DNA of 64,000 nucleotides. Source: Paraburkholderia kirstenboschensis. GTDB taxonomy: Bacteria > Pseudomonadota > Gammaproteobacteria > Burkholderiales > Burkholderiaceae. Location: positions 55,237-119,236 of the forward strand of contig NZ_CAJHCR010000022.1 of the NCBI RefSeq assembly GCF_904848585.1. The letters are read 5' to 3'. The notes under the pieces were generated by a model that made no database searches, had not been told where the DNA came from, and saw nothing but the letters and a program-made list of their open reading frames with translations. Shown piece after piece: positions 45,012 through 57,011 of this stretch; position 1 is the stretch's first letter, and every line of letters begins with the position of its first letter. The translations under genes were made by a program, and so were the position numbers.

Positions 45012-47033
45012 ATGACGACCCCGTCTCCCGCACCCACTTCCTTGATGGCCAACGCAATTCGCGCGCTGTCCATGGACGCCGTTCAACAAGCGAATTCCGG
45101 GCACCCCGGCATGCCAATGGGCATGGCCGAAATCGGCGTGGCCTTGTGGTCGCGCCATCTGCGCCACAATCCGAAGAACCCGCAATGGGCCGACCGCGAC
45201 CGTTTCGTTCTGTCGAACGGTCACGGTTCGATGCTGCTGTACTCGCTGCTGCACCTGACCGGCTACGACCTGCCGATCAGCGAACTGAAGAACTTCCGCC
45301 AGATGCATTCCAAGACGCCGGGCCACCCGGAATACGGCATTACGCCGGGCGTCGAAACGACCACCGGCCCGCTTGGCCAAGGTCTGGCGAACGCGGTCGG
45401 CATGGCGCTCGCGGAGTCGCTGCTCGCCACCGAATTCAACAAGCCCGACGCGAAGATCGTCGACCACCACACGTATGTGTTCGTCGGCGACGGCTGCCTG
45501 ATGGAAGGCATTTCGCATGAAGCCTGTTCGCTCGCGGGCGTGCTGAAGCTGAACAAGCTGATCGCGTTCTACGACGACAACGGCATCTCCATCGACGGCG
45601 AAGTGGTGCACTGGTTCCACGACGACACGCCGAAGCGCTTCGAAGCGTACGGCTGGAACGTGATTCCGAACGTGGTCGGCCACGATGTCGACGCAGTCGA
45701 CGCCGCGATCAAAAAGGCCAAGCAATCGGACAAACCCACGCTGATCTGCTGCAAGACCGTGATTGGTGAAGGCGCGCCGACCAAGGCCGGCAGCCACGAC
45801 TCGCACGGCGCCCCGCTCGGCGACAAGGAAATCGCCGCCACGCGTGAGGCCATCGGCTGGAAGTGGGAGCCGTTTGTGATTCCGCAGGAAGTCTACGCAG
45901 CGTGGGACGCGAAGGAAGCGGGCGCGCGTTTCGAATCCGACTGGGACAAGGCGTTTGCGGCTTACGCGGCGAAATATCCGCAAGAAGCGGCTGAATTCAA
46001 GCGTCGTACGGGCAAGCAACTGCCGGCCGACTGGAAGGAAAAGGCGAAGGAGATCATCGCCGGCGCGAACGAGCGTGCCGAAACGGTTGCGACGCGCAAA
46101 GCGTCGCAGCAGGCCATCGAGGCATTGTCGGCAGTGCTGCCGGAACTGCTCGGCGGCTCGGCCGACCTGACCGGTTCGAACCTGACCAACTGGAAGGCCG
46201 CGAAGCCGGTCCGCGTGAACGGCGAAGGCCGCGCGGCGGGCAATTACGTCAACTACGGCGTGCGCGAATTCGGCATGAGCGCCGCGATCAACGGCATTGC
46301 GCTGCACGGCGGCTTCAAGGCTTTCGGCGGCACGTTCCTGACGTTCTCCGACTACAGCCGCAACGCGCTACGCGTTGCGGCGCTGATGAAGGCGCCGTCC
46401 ATTTTCGTGTTCACGCACGACTCGATCGGTCTCGGCGAAGACGGCCCGACTCACCAGTCGGTCGAACACGTAGCAAGCTTGCGGCTGATTCCGCATCTGC
46501 AGGTGTGGCGTCCCGCGGATACCGTCGAAACGGCGGTGGCGTGGACTCACGCGGTCGAACATCATGGCCCGTCGTGCCTGATTTTCAGCCGTCAGAACCT
46601 GCAGTTCTCGGAGCGCACGGACGCCCAGATCGCCAACATCGACAAGGGCGGTTATGTGCTGCGCGACTGGAACGACGAGATCGTTGCGCGCAAAATCATC
46701 CTGATGGCCACCGGTTCGGAAGTCGAACTGGCGCTGAAGGCTGTCGAGCCGCTGGCGCGTGAGGGCATCGCGGCGCGCGTCGTCTCCATGCCGTCCACCA
46801 CGGTGTTCGACAAGCAGGATGCCGAGTACCGCGAACGCGTGCTGCCGCAAGGCGTGCGCCGTGTCGCGATCGAAGCGGGTGTGACGGATTTCTGGCGCAA
46901 GTATGTGGGTCTGGAAGGCGGCGTGGTCGGCATCGACACGTTCGGCGAATCGGCCCCGGCTGGCGTGCTGTTCAAGCATTTCGGCTTCACCGTCGAGCAC
47001 GTGGTAGAGACGGCAAAAGCCGCACTCGGCTGA
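45012..47033 (+). CDS. tkt: Transketolase
   Basis: 673-residue thiamine diphosphate enzyme of the pentose phosphate pathway and, in autotrophs, the Calvin cycle. QQANSGHPGMPMGMAEI near residue 30, TTGPLGQGLANAVGMA, the ThDP/Mg motif VGDGCLMEGISHEACSLAG near residue 156 and YDDNGISIDG are intact; the pyrimidine domain with FLTFSDYSRNALRVAALM lies near residue 440. ATG 45012 yields the family start; the frame extends upstream to 44703 without similarity. gap follows 107 bp later on the same strand. Confidence 0.97.
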   Translation: MTTPSPAPTSLMANAIRALSMDAVQQANSGHPGMPMGMAEIGVALWSRHLRHNPKNPQWADRDRFVLSNGHGSMLLYSLLHLTGYDLPISELKNFRQMHSKTPGHPEYGITPGVETTTGPLGQGLANAVGMALAESLLATEFNKPDAKIVDHHTYVFVGDGCLMEGISHEACSLAGVLKLNKLIAFYDDNGISIDGEVVHWFHDDTPKRFEAYGWNVIPNVVGHDVDAVDAAIKKAKQSDKPTLICCKTVIGEGAPTKAGSHDSHGAPLGDKEIAATREAIGWKWEPFVIPQEVYAAWDAKEAGARFESDWDKAFAAYAAKYPQEAAEFKRRTGKQLPADWKEKAKEIIAGANERAETVATRKASQQAIEALSAVLPELLGGSADLTGSNLTNWKAAKPVRVNGEGRAAGNYVNYGVREFGMSAAINGIALHGGFKAFGGTFLTFSDYSRNALRVAALMKAPSIFVFTHDSIGLGEDGPTHQSVEHVASLRLIPHLQVWRPADTVETAVAWTHAVEHHGPSCLIFSRQNLQFSERTDAQIANIDKGGYVLRDWNDEIVARKIILMATGSEVELALKAVEPLAREGIAARVVSMPSTTVFDKQDAEYRERVLPQGVRRVAIEAGVTDFWRKYVGLEGGVVGIDTFGESAPAGVLFKHFGFTVEHVVETAKAALG

Positions 47034-47140
47034 TCTGAAGCAAAGCGTTGCCGCGCGCGTGAAGCACGAGCATGAACGCGCGGCAACGCAGCCGGTCAGA
47101 CGAACATCGACGTATTTTTTTAGTCATCAGGAGATAGATC

Positions 47141-48151
47141 ATGACGATTCGCGTTGCAATCAACGGCTACGGCCGGATCGGCCGCAACACGCTGCGCGCC
47201 TTCTATGAAAACGGCAAGAAGCACGATATCGAAATCGTCGCCATCAACGATCTCGGCGATGCCAAGACCAATGCTCACCTGACGCAATACGACACCGCGC
47301 ACGGCAAGTTCCCGGGCGAAGTGTCGGTGGACGGCGACTACCTGGTTGTCAACGGCGACAAGATCCGCGTGCTGGCCAACCGCAACCCGGCTGAATTGCC
47401 GTGGGGCGAGCTGAACGTCGACGTCGTGATGGAATGCACGGGCTTTTTCACGACCAAGGAAAAGGCGAGCGCGCACATCAAGGGCGGCGCGAAGAAGGTC
47501 ATCATTTCGGCGCCGGGCGGTAAGGACGTCGACGCAACGATCGTCTACGGCGTGAACCACAACGTGTTGAAGGCATCGGACACGGTGATCTCGAACGCAT
47601 CGTGCACGACGAACTGCCTCGCGCCGCTCGTCAAGCCGCTGAACGACAAGATCGGCCTCGTGAACGGCCTGATGACGACGATTCACGCGTACACGAACGA
47701 CCAGGTTCTGACGGACGTGTACCACGAAGACCTGCGCCGCGCGCGCTCGGCCACGCACAGCCAGATCCCGACCAAGACGGGCGCTGCGTCGGCTGTCGGC
47801 CTGGTGCTGCCGGAACTGAACGGCAAGCTGGACGGCTATGCGATTCGCGTCCCGACCATCAACGTGTCGGTGGTCGATCTGTCGTTCATCGCCGCACGCG
47901 ACACGACGGTCGAAGAAGTCAACGCGATCATGAAGGAAGCGTCGCAAGGCGCGCTGAAGGGCATCCTCGGCTATAACGACGCGCCGCTGGTCTCGATCGA
48001 CTTCAACCACAACCCGGCTTCGTCGACGTTCGACGCAACGCTGACCAAGGTGTCGGGCCGCCTCGTGAAGGTGTCGAGCTGGTATGACAACGAGTGGGGC
48101 TTCTCGAACCGCATGCTGGACACGGCCGTGGCGCTCGCCAACGCGAAGTAA
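47141..48151 (+). CDS. gap: Type I glyceraldehyde-3-phosphate dehydrogenase
   Basis: 336-residue glycolytic enzyme. The NAD-binding INGYGRIGRNTLRAF, the catalytic SNASCTTNCLAPL near residue 152, and SWYDNEWGFSNRMLDT near residue 313 are intact. AGGAGATA lies 8-10 nt before the ATG. Grouped with tkt as central carbon genes; a terminator follows. Confidence 0.97.
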   Translation: MTIRVAINGYGRIGRNTLRAFYENGKKHDIEIVAINDLGDAKTNAHLTQYDTAHGKFPGEVSVDGDYLVVNGDKIRVLANRNPAELPWGELNVDVVMECTGFFTTKEKASAHIKGGAKKVIISAPGGKDVDATIVYGVNHNVLKASDTVISNASCTTNCLAPLVKPLNDKIGLVNGLMTTIHAYTNDQVLTDVYHEDLRRARSATHSQIPTKTGAASAVGLVLPELNGKLDGYAIRVPTINVSVVDLSFIAARDTTVEEVNAIMKEASQGALKGILGYNDAPLVSIDFNHNPASSTFDATLTKVSGRLVKVSSWYDNEWGFSNRMLDTAVALANAK

Positions 48152-48224
48152 GCCGCGTATTCGCTTTCCCGGCCGCCGCCGCCGTTGCAACGCCGGCGGT
48201 TCGGTTAAGCGCGGTTCGGCAAGC

Positions 48225-48250
48225 AAGCCGCTCCTCGGAGCGGCTTTTTT
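48225..48250 (+). terminator. Rho-independent terminator after gap
   Basis: AAGCCGCTCC / GGAGCGGCTT stem with a tight TC (or CTCG) loop and TTTTTT, 73 bp after the stop. Closes the tkt-gap region. Confidence 0.92.
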
Positions 48251-48428
48251 ACGCCTGCAGAGCGCCGAAATAGACGCTGCCGCGCCGAGGCTTTTCCGAT
48301 AAGGGTTCTCCCGCCTCTGTCAGCCGCAGCGAAGTCTCGCGGTGCTCCGCGTACGCGGACAGCAGAAACTCACGCAGCTAAGGCAGCACGCGTTGCATGA
48401 AGGCGTTCTCTCCCAAATGCGCCCGACG
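48251..48428. other. Convergent spacer between gap and fur
   Basis: About 180 bp between the gap terminator and the fur terminator. Short arginine-rich frames only; nothing supported as a gene. Confidence 0.5.
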
Positions 48429-48465
48429 AAAAAAATGGCCCGGCCGATTCAACCGGGCCGGGCCA
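48429..48465 (-). terminator. Rho-independent terminator of fur
   Basis: On the minus strand a TGGCCCGGC / GCCGGGCCA stem (9 bp, 12-nt loop that can pair further) is followed by seven T. It lies about 60 bp after the fur stop. Confidence 0.85.
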
Positions 48466-48522
48466 CCTTTTCTGCTCATTTCTAACCGTTCGACCGCGCC
48501 CCCCGACACGGCCGGCACCGCG

Positions 48523-48951
48523 TCAATGCTTGCGATGCGGGCAGTTCTCCTTGGTGCAGGCACCGTAGAGCGCCAGTGCGTGTTCCTGCAGCTTGAAGCC
48601 GCGTTCCTTCGCGATGGACTGCTGACGACTCTCGATTTCCGAGTCGAAGAATTCTTCGACGAGCCCGCAATCGAGGCACACCAGGTGGTCGTGATGCGAG
48701 CCTTCGTTCAGTTCGAACACCGCCTTGCCCGATTCGAAATTGCTGCGCGACAGCAGGCCCGCCTGCTCGAATTGCGTCAGCACACGATAGACGGTGGCAA
48801 GACCGATATCGAGTTCCTCGTGCAGGAGGTTGCGGTATACGTCTTCGGCCGTCAGGTGACGCACCGGGCTGTGCTGAAAAATCTCGAGGATTTTGAGGCG
48901 CGGAAGGGTCGCCTTGAGCCCGATGTTCTTGAGATCGGTTGGATTGGTCAT
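48523..48951 (-). CDS. fur: Ferric uptake regulator
   Basis: 142-residue Fur repressor controlling iron uptake genes. The winged-helix N-terminal half has LKATLPRLKILEIFQ and DIGLATVYRVLTQFEQAGLL. The metal-sensing dimer domain has GSHHDHLVCLDCG near residue 86 with its His cluster and CxxC, and the C-terminal CTKENCPHRKH. Divergent from bamE, the usual arrangement in this lineage. The 158-bp gap holds TACAAT at 48970 on the plus strand, but the spacing to a -35 is poor. Confidence 0.97.
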   Translation of the reverse strand: MTNPTDLKNIGLKATLPRLKILEIFQHSPVRHLTAEDVYRNLLHEELDIGLATVYRVLTQFEQAGLLSRSNFESGKAVFELNEGSHHDHLVCLDCGLVEEFFDSEIESRQQSIAKERGFKLQEHALALYGACTKENCPHRKH

Positions 48952-49109
48952 GACAAGGGATCCCTAGAGTACAATGCTGGGCTCTCATAGTAATGTGTTT
49001 TTGCCGTTCTGGTCATCTTCGATGGAATGAAACTCGCGCGGCTCGTCAGCGGGCCCGCACGGTGAGTGAAATGATTTCAAAATCTCAACTGATCTACCGG
49101 GGGAGCCGC

Positions 49110-49934
49110 ATGCGGGGTACCTTGACCGCTGTTGCGGCTGTCGCGATTCTTGCAGGATGTTCCACGTACGACAGCCTCACGCAGCGAGTTGCTCAAAGCA
49201 TCACGCCGTACCGGATTACCGTTGTGCAAGGCAACTTCGTTTCGAAAGAAGCCGCCGCGCAAATGCAGGTCGGTCTGTCGCGCGCACAGGTGCGTCAGTT
49301 GCTGGGCACGCCGCTCCTCGCCGACATGTTCCACGCAGATCGCTGGGACTACGTGTTCTATTTCAAGCGCGGCTCGACCAACGTCGTGCAGCAGCGCGAC
49401 TTCGTGGTCATCTTCGCGGGCGATCGCGTCGCCAGCTGGAGCGGCGGTGAAGACCTGCCGTCCAACCTCGAATTGCTCGCCGAGATCGACGGTGACAAGC
49501 GCGGTAAGAAGGCCGCCGCGGCGAACGTAGCGAGCAGCACGGGCGCGGCAAGCGCGCCGGTAGCCACGGCGCCGGTCACGGTCGACACCGCGCGTTCGCC
49601 GTCCGTCGAAGGTGCAGCCGCAGCGGCCGCGCCGTCCACCGACGCGAACGCTGAAGCCGCCCAAGCCGCGAATCGTGCGACGAATGCGGTGCAAGCGCCG
49701 TCGCGCAATACACGGTCGTCGGTGCGCTCAACGGCTCCGACCGCGAATGCCGGCGGCATACCGCCGCAAGGCCCGACGTCCGGTGGTCAGCCGCAGTTCC
49801 AGTTCCACCGTCCGCCGCCGCCGCAATCGCCGTCGTCGCAAGACAATCCGGTTGGACCGACGGGCTCGCAAAGCGGCGGCCCGACGCCGAACGCGCCGCT
49901 TGGCGCGTCGTCCACTTCGGGAACGAGCCAGTAA
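49110..49934 (+). CDS. bamE: Outer-membrane assembly lipoprotein BamE (SmpA/OmlA)
   Basis: About 274-residue lipoprotein of the BAM complex. The signal ends VAILAGC, with the lipidated Cys at residue 17 from ATG 49110. The BamE fold spans YRITVVQGNFVSKEAAAQMQVGLSRAQVRQLLGTPLL ... FHADRWDYVFYFKRG. It is followed by an unusually long Ala/Pro/Gln-rich low-complexity tail (residues ~130-274), absent from E. coli BamE. GGGGGAG just upstream supports ATG 49110; ATG 49071 would extend the signal n-region. Confidence 0.92.
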   Translation: MRGTLTAVAAVAILAGCSTYDSLTQRVAQSITPYRITVVQGNFVSKEAAAQMQVGLSRAQVRQLLGTPLLADMFHADRWDYVFYFKRGSTNVVQQRDFVVIFAGDRVASWSGGEDLPSNLELLAEIDGDKRGKKAAAANVASSTGAASAPVATAPVTVDTARSPSVEGAAAAAAPSTDANAEAAQAANRATNAVQAPSRNTRSSVRSTAPTANAGGIPPQGPTSGGQPQFQFHRPPPPQSPSSQDNPVGPTGSQSGGPTPNAPLGASSTSGTSQ

Positions 49935-50124
49935 TAACGCTGTCCTTGTTTTAAGACGGCCGCTGCGCAATCGCCCGCCTTGAAGTGCGACTGCAAAGTC
50001 GCTTCGGCTTCGCGCGGCGCCGTCCGATTCTCTGTTGTTCCAGTCGCGCGCGGTGCGAGGGCGTGCTGCCCGCCGCCGCTTTTGCCCGCTTCTGCCGGGC
50101 TGTGTCTTTCGAACCCTCGTAGCC

Positions 50125-50922
50125 ATGAAAATTGCGATTGCTGGCGCATCGGGCCGTATGGGCCGCATGCTCATCGAAACCGTTCTTAACGATTCCGACG
50201 CCACGCTGTCGGGCGCGCTCGACCGTGCGGGTTCGCCGCAACTCAGTCAGGACGCCGGCGCCTTTCTCGGCAAACAGACGGGCGTGATGCTGACCGACGA
50301 CATCGAACGTGTGTTCGCCGAATCGGACTACCTGATCGACTTCACGCGCCCTGAGGGCACGCTGGTGCACCTGGAAGCCGCGCAGCGTCACAACGTGAAA
50401 ATGGTGATCGGCACGACCGGCTTCGACAACGAGCAGAAGGCGCAACTGCGCGCCGCGGCGGACAACATCGCGATCATGTTCGCGTCGAATATGAGCGTGG
50501 GCGTGAACGTCACGCTCAAGCTGCTCGAGTACGCCGCGAAGCATTTCGCGACCGGCTACGACATCGAGATCATCGAGGCGCATCACCGTCACAAGGTCGA
50601 TGCGCCGTCGGGCACCGCGCTTACGATGGGCGAAGTGATCGCCAATGCTCTGGGACGCAATCTCGACGACTGCGCGGTCTATAGCCGTGAAGGCGTGACC
50701 GGCGAACGCGATCCGTCCACGATCGGCTTTTCGGCGATTCGCGGCGGCGATATCGTCGGCGACCATACGGTGCTGTTCGCGGGCATCGGCGAGCGCATCG
50801 AAATCACGCACAAATCGGCGAGCCGCCTGTCGTATGCGCAGGGCGCGCTGCGTGCCGTGCGTTTCCTCGAAGGCCATCAGACCGGTTTCTTCGACATGCA
50901 AGACGTGCTCGGCCTGCGCTAA
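50125..50922 (+). CDS. dapB: 4-hydroxy-tetrahydrodipicolinate reductase
   Basis: 265-residue reductase of the diaminopimelate/lysine pathway. The nucleotide loop IAGASGRMGRMLIE starts at residue 3, GTTGFDNEQ is near residue 98, and the catalytic EAHHRHKVDAPSGTALTMGE lies near residue 152. ATG 50125 fits the family; the longer frame upstream does not. Downstream are exbB/exbD-like genes. Confidence 0.96.
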   Translation: MKIAIAGASGRMGRMLIETVLNDSDATLSGALDRAGSPQLSQDAGAFLGKQTGVMLTDDIERVFAESDYLIDFTRPEGTLVHLEAAQRHNVKMVIGTTGFDNEQKAQLRAAADNIAIMFASNMSVGVNVTLKLLEYAAKHFATGYDIEIIEAHHRHKVDAPSGTALTMGEVIANALGRNLDDCAVYSREGVTGERDPSTIGFSAIRGGDIVGDHTVLFAGIGERIEITHKSASRLSYAQGALRAVRFLEGHQTGFFDMQDVLGLR

Positions 50923-50979
50923 ACGCGACGCGCAAGGCTTACTTACCCGCGCGAACTCACTTCTCCCCGGCGAAATCAG

Positions 50980-51690
50980 ATGGCAGGCGGCAGCGGCATC
51001 ATCCATTACCTGCAAACGAGCGACGCGATCACGCATGGCGTCGCCTATGTGCTGCTGGCGATGTCGATTGCGAGCTGGTGCTTTCTGATCGTCAAGACCT
51101 GGGTGCTGGTGCGCGCCAAACGTCAGGCGACGCGCGCTGTCGCGCGCTTCTGGCAGGCGCCGACCTTGGCGGAAGGCGTCGCCGCATTGAAGCGCGCCGA
51201 CCGCGAGCGCGTTTTCGCGCCGCTGGCAGAAGCGGCGCTCCATGCAGCCGAAGTCGACATTCCCGGCGCGCTGCTTGCGCGCGTCGAGCGCGGCGAGCGT
51301 GTGGTCCGGGCGCTGCGTCAGGCCCTCAATGCGTCGCAGCGGCGGCTCGAATTCGGTCAGGTGCTGCTGGCTTCGGTGGGCAGCACGGCGCCTTTCGTCG
51401 GCCTGCTCGGTACCGTTTGGGGCATTTATCACGCGCTCGGCAGCATTGCGGCGAGCGGTCAGGCGCAAATCGAGAACGTCGCCGGCCCGGTCGGCGAGGC
51501 GCTCATCATGACGGCCTTCGGTCTCGTGGTCGCGATTCCCGCAGTGCTCGCCTACAACGTGCTGGGGCGCCTCGTGCGGCAGCTGTCGGAGGAACTCGAC
51601 GGTTTCGCGCACGACCTGCATGCATACGTGTGCGCGCCCGTGGGCCAGCCGCAAGCGCCGGTGCGCGGTCCGCAGGCCACGACTCACTAA
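50980..51690 (+). CDS. MotA/TolQ/ExbB proton channel family protein
   Basis: 236-residue inner-membrane channel subunit. A first transmembrane helix (VAYVLLAMSIASWCFLIV), a cytoplasmic loop of about 100 residues, then two helices including FGQVLLASVGSTAPFVGLLGTVWGIYHAL and GEALIMTAFGLVVAIPAVLAYN, the conserved ExbB signature. It works with the ExbD-like protein encoded next to couple the proton gradient to a TonB- or Tol-type machine. No tonB or tol genes are in the window. Confidence 0.92.
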   Translation: MAGGSGIIHYLQTSDAITHGVAYVLLAMSIASWCFLIVKTWVLVRAKRQATRAVARFWQAPTLAEGVAALKRADRERVFAPLAEAALHAAEVDIPGALLARVERGERVVRALRQALNASQRRLEFGQVLLASVGSTAPFVGLLGTVWGIYHALGSIAASGQAQIENVAGPVGEALIMTAFGLVVAIPAVLAYNVLGRLVRQLSEELDGFAHDLHAYVCAPVGQPQAPVRGPQATTH

Positions 51691-51764
51691 GGGCAACACA
51701 AGGGCACTAAGGGCAATAAGCGCACTAGGAGCACTGAGCGCGCGTCACGACGTAAGGAGGCGAC

Positions 51765-52196
51765 ATGGCATTCGGCGGACTCGAAAAAAAGCAGACGGCC
51801 GCGCCGATGGCCGATATCAACATGACGCCGCTGATCGACGTGATGCTCGTGCTGCTGGTGATTTTTATCATTACCGCGCCTTTATTCACGCACGCGATTC
51901 GTCTCGACCTGCCGAAGGTCGCGTCTGCGCCGGCACGCGAAACGGCGCAAACCATTTCGCTTTCAATCGATGCCGCAGGCAAGCTGTATTGGGACGGCAG
52001 CGTCATCACGCTGGAGCAGATGCGCGGGCGCTTTGCGCAAGCCGGCAAGCAGGCCGACCAGCCGGAAATCCATCTGCACGCCGAGCGCAATACGCGCTAC
52101 GAGGTGATCGCGCAGGTCATGGGCGCCGCGCAGCAGGCCGGTCTCGAGCGAATCGGCTTTGTGACCGAGCCGCCCCCACCGGGCGCGCAGCAGTAG
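51765..52196 (+). CDS. ExbD/TolR-family biopolymer transport protein
   Basis: 143 residues. The N-terminal MADINMTPLIDVMLVLLVIFIITAP has the single transmembrane helix with the essential Asp. The periplasmic domain runs to residue ~135 and ends in a Pro-rich tail. It follows the ExbB-like gene by 74 bp; AAGGAGG precedes its ATG. Whether the pair belongs to TonB or Tol cannot be told by sequence alone. Confidence 0.93.
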   Translation: MAFGGLEKKQTAAPMADINMTPLIDVMLVLLVIFIITAPLFTHAIRLDLPKVASAPARETAQTISLSIDAAGKLYWDGSVITLEQMRGRFAQAGKQADQPEIHLHAERNTRYEVIAQVMGAAQQAGLERIGFVTEPPPPGAQQ

Positions 52197-52343
52197 GCAA
52201 GCGGGCGCTCGCCAAGCGGCGCAGCCGTCCGCGAACGGTATAATCAGCCCTTTCCCCGCAGTACGGGGAACGACGCCATTTCATCCAGCAAAAGCACCAA
52301 GCGGCCGGTGCGGAAGCACCGAACCCAGCGATCCCATCACACC

Positions 52344-54935
<2,592 letters not shown>

Positions 54936-55026
54936 CGATCCAGCAGCATCTGTCAACAGGCATGGCGCTGTCGCGTGCGGCGGCGCGTGTCTCTCGCCGG
55001 GAACCCACTGCGAACCAGGAGCCAAT

Positions 55027-55581
55027 GTGACTCGCAGATCGTTTTTTTTGACGCTCGCATGCAGCGTATTGATGTTGTCCGCGTGCGGCTTCCAGTTGCG
55101 CGGCCAGCAGGACTATGCATTCAAGCGCCTGTTCGTGGCAGGCGGATCGCCATCGGCGAATGCGCGGCTCGCGCGCATGGTGCAAGGCGGCAGCGACACG
55201 GTGGTGGTCAACTCGGTGACCAGCGCGGACGCTACCTTGCAGATTACCGAAGGCCGCGGCTACAGCACGCTGACGCTGAACTCACTGGGCGTCGTCGAAG
55301 AGTATCAATTGAATCTCTCCATGAACTACTCGCTGATCGGCAAGGACGGCACGGTGCTGATTCCGCCGAGCGTGATCGCACTGAACCGCGCGATGACCTA
55401 TAGCGACAAGTACTCGCAAGCGAAAGCCGCGGAGTCGGACATCCTCTTCGCCGATATGGAAAACGACGCGGTCGACCAGCTCACGCGCCGTCTTTCGAGC
55501 GTGCGTTCGTTGCATCCGGCGCCGGGCCAGCAAGTGCCGGCCATCGTGCCGCGCGCGCCTTTGCCGCCGCCGCCGCTGTGA
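55027..55581 (+). CDS. lptE: LPS-assembly lipoprotein LptE
   Basis: 184-residue outer-membrane lipoprotein plugging LptD during LPS export. The signal ends LMLSACGF with the lipidated Cys near residue 20, then GFQLRGQQDYAFKRLFV, typical for LptE/RlpB. A Pro-rich C-terminus ends the protein. GTG 55027 is used, with AGGAG five bases upstream. leuS-lptE-holA is the conserved order. Confidence 0.93.
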   Translation: MTRRSFFLTLACSVLMLSACGFQLRGQQDYAFKRLFVAGGSPSANARLARMVQGGSDTVVVNSVTSADATLQITEGRGYSTLTLNSLGVVEEYQLNLSMNYSLIGKDGTVLIPPSVIALNRAMTYSDKYSQAKAAESDILFADMENDAVDQLTRRLSSVRSLHPAPGQQVPAIVPRAPLPPPPL

Positions 55582-55617
55582 GCGTCGGCGTCGACGGGAT
55601 CTGAGGTAGACATAGCC

Positions 55618-56736
55618 ATGCAACTGCGACTTGACGCGCTCGAAGCGCATCTCGCCAAGGGACTCGCCGGACTGTACGTCGTGTACGGCGACGAGCACCT
55701 GCTCGCGCAGGAAGCGTGCGACCGGATTCGCGGGGCGGCCCGCGCGGCGGGCTTCACGGATCGCTCGGTGTTCACCGTGGAGCGCGGTTTCGACTGGAGT
55801 TCGCTGTTGGGCGCGAGTCAGTCGATGTCGCTGTTCGGTGACCGTCAACTGGTCGAACTGCGCATTCCGTCGGGCAAGCCCGGCAAGGAAGGCGCGGATG
55901 CGCTGAAAGCGCTTGCGGCTGCCGTCAATGACGACGTGTTGACCATGGTCACGCTGCCGCGGCTCGACGCGGCCACGCAGAAATCCGCTTGGTTCACGGC
56001 CCTTGCCGACGCGGGCGTCGCGCTGAAAATCGATCCGGTCGAGCGCGCGCAGTTGCCGAACTGGGTGGGCCAGCGGCTCGCGGCGCAAGGTCAGCGGGTT
56101 GCGGCCGGAGAAGAAGGGCGTCGCGCGCTCGCGTTTATCGCTGAGCGTGTCGAAGGCAACCTGCTCGCGGCGCATCAGGAAATCCAGAAGCTGGGCTTGC
56201 TGTATCCAGCCGGCTCGTTGAGCTTCGAGCAGATTCACGACGCGGTGCTCAACGTCGCGCGTTACGACGTGTTCAAGCTGAACGAGGCGATGCTCGCGGG
56301 CGACGTGGGCCGTCTGTCGCGCATGCTCGACGGGCTGCGCGGCGAAGGCGAGGCCACTGTGCTCGTGTTGTGGGCGGTCGTTGAAGAATTGCGTACGCTT
56401 TTGCGTATCAAGCGCGGCGTCGCGGCCGGCAAGCCGCTCGCCGTGCTGGTGCGCGAAAACCGCGTGTGGGGGCCGCGCGAGCGGTTGATCGGGCCGGCGT
56501 TGTCGCGTGTCACCGAGGCGGCGCTGGAGAAGTCGCTGGCGCTCGCGGCGCGGCTCGACAGACAGGTGAAGGGGCTGTCGGGCGGCACGCCGGGCAATCA
56601 TCGCAACGATCCGCCGCCTGATCCGTGGGACGGCCTGTTCGAACTGGCGATGTCGGTGGCTTCGCCGAAAACGCCGGCGGCTCCTGTGCCTCGACCTCGG
56701 GCCGGAGCCGCTGCCGGGGCGCGAAGGCCAGCGTGA
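55618..56736 (+). CDS. holA: DNA polymerase III delta subunit
   Basis: 372-residue clamp-loader subunit that opens the sliding clamp. GLYVVYGDEHLLAQEACDRIR near residue 17 resembles a P-loop region lacking function, as in known HolA. Then comes the AAA+-like fold and the C-terminal collar helices (VLVLWAVVEELRTLLRIKRGV). The last ~30 residues are Pro/Ala-rich. No motif is unusual. Confidence 0.94.
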   Translation: MQLRLDALEAHLAKGLAGLYVVYGDEHLLAQEACDRIRGAARAAGFTDRSVFTVERGFDWSSLLGASQSMSLFGDRQLVELRIPSGKPGKEGADALKALAAAVNDDVLTMVTLPRLDAATQKSAWFTALADAGVALKIDPVERAQLPNWVGQRLAAQGQRVAAGEEGRRALAFIAERVEGNLLAAHQEIQKLGLLYPAGSLSFEQIHDAVLNVARYDVFKLNEAMLAGDVGRLSRMLDGLRGEGEATVLVLWAVVEELRTLLRIKRGVAAGKPLAVLVRENRVWGPRERLIGPALSRVTEAALEKSLALAARLDRQVKGLSGGTPGNHRNDPPPDPWDGLFELAMSVASPKTPAAPVPRPRAGAAAGARRPA

Positions 56737-57011
56737 TCCGGCAACCCAGCCTGGCTGACGGTCTGGTGGGCATGGGGCCAACGCGGAACCATAGGCGCCA
56801 GCGCTCAGGTGAATGAGCAAGCCGCGCTGATCGCGAGTTCGCCTGAAAGCCTGCGGGGCTTAGCGGGTTCAAGCATCGGCTGCATCGGCGCGATATATAG
56901 CGCCGTCCGCGGTGGCAAGCAGAGCGCCGGGGCCCGACTTACAATCTTTGAATCTTTCGCTAATCAGCCTGACCGTCGCACGCCGACGTGCGCGACACCA
57001 CGAGAATCACC

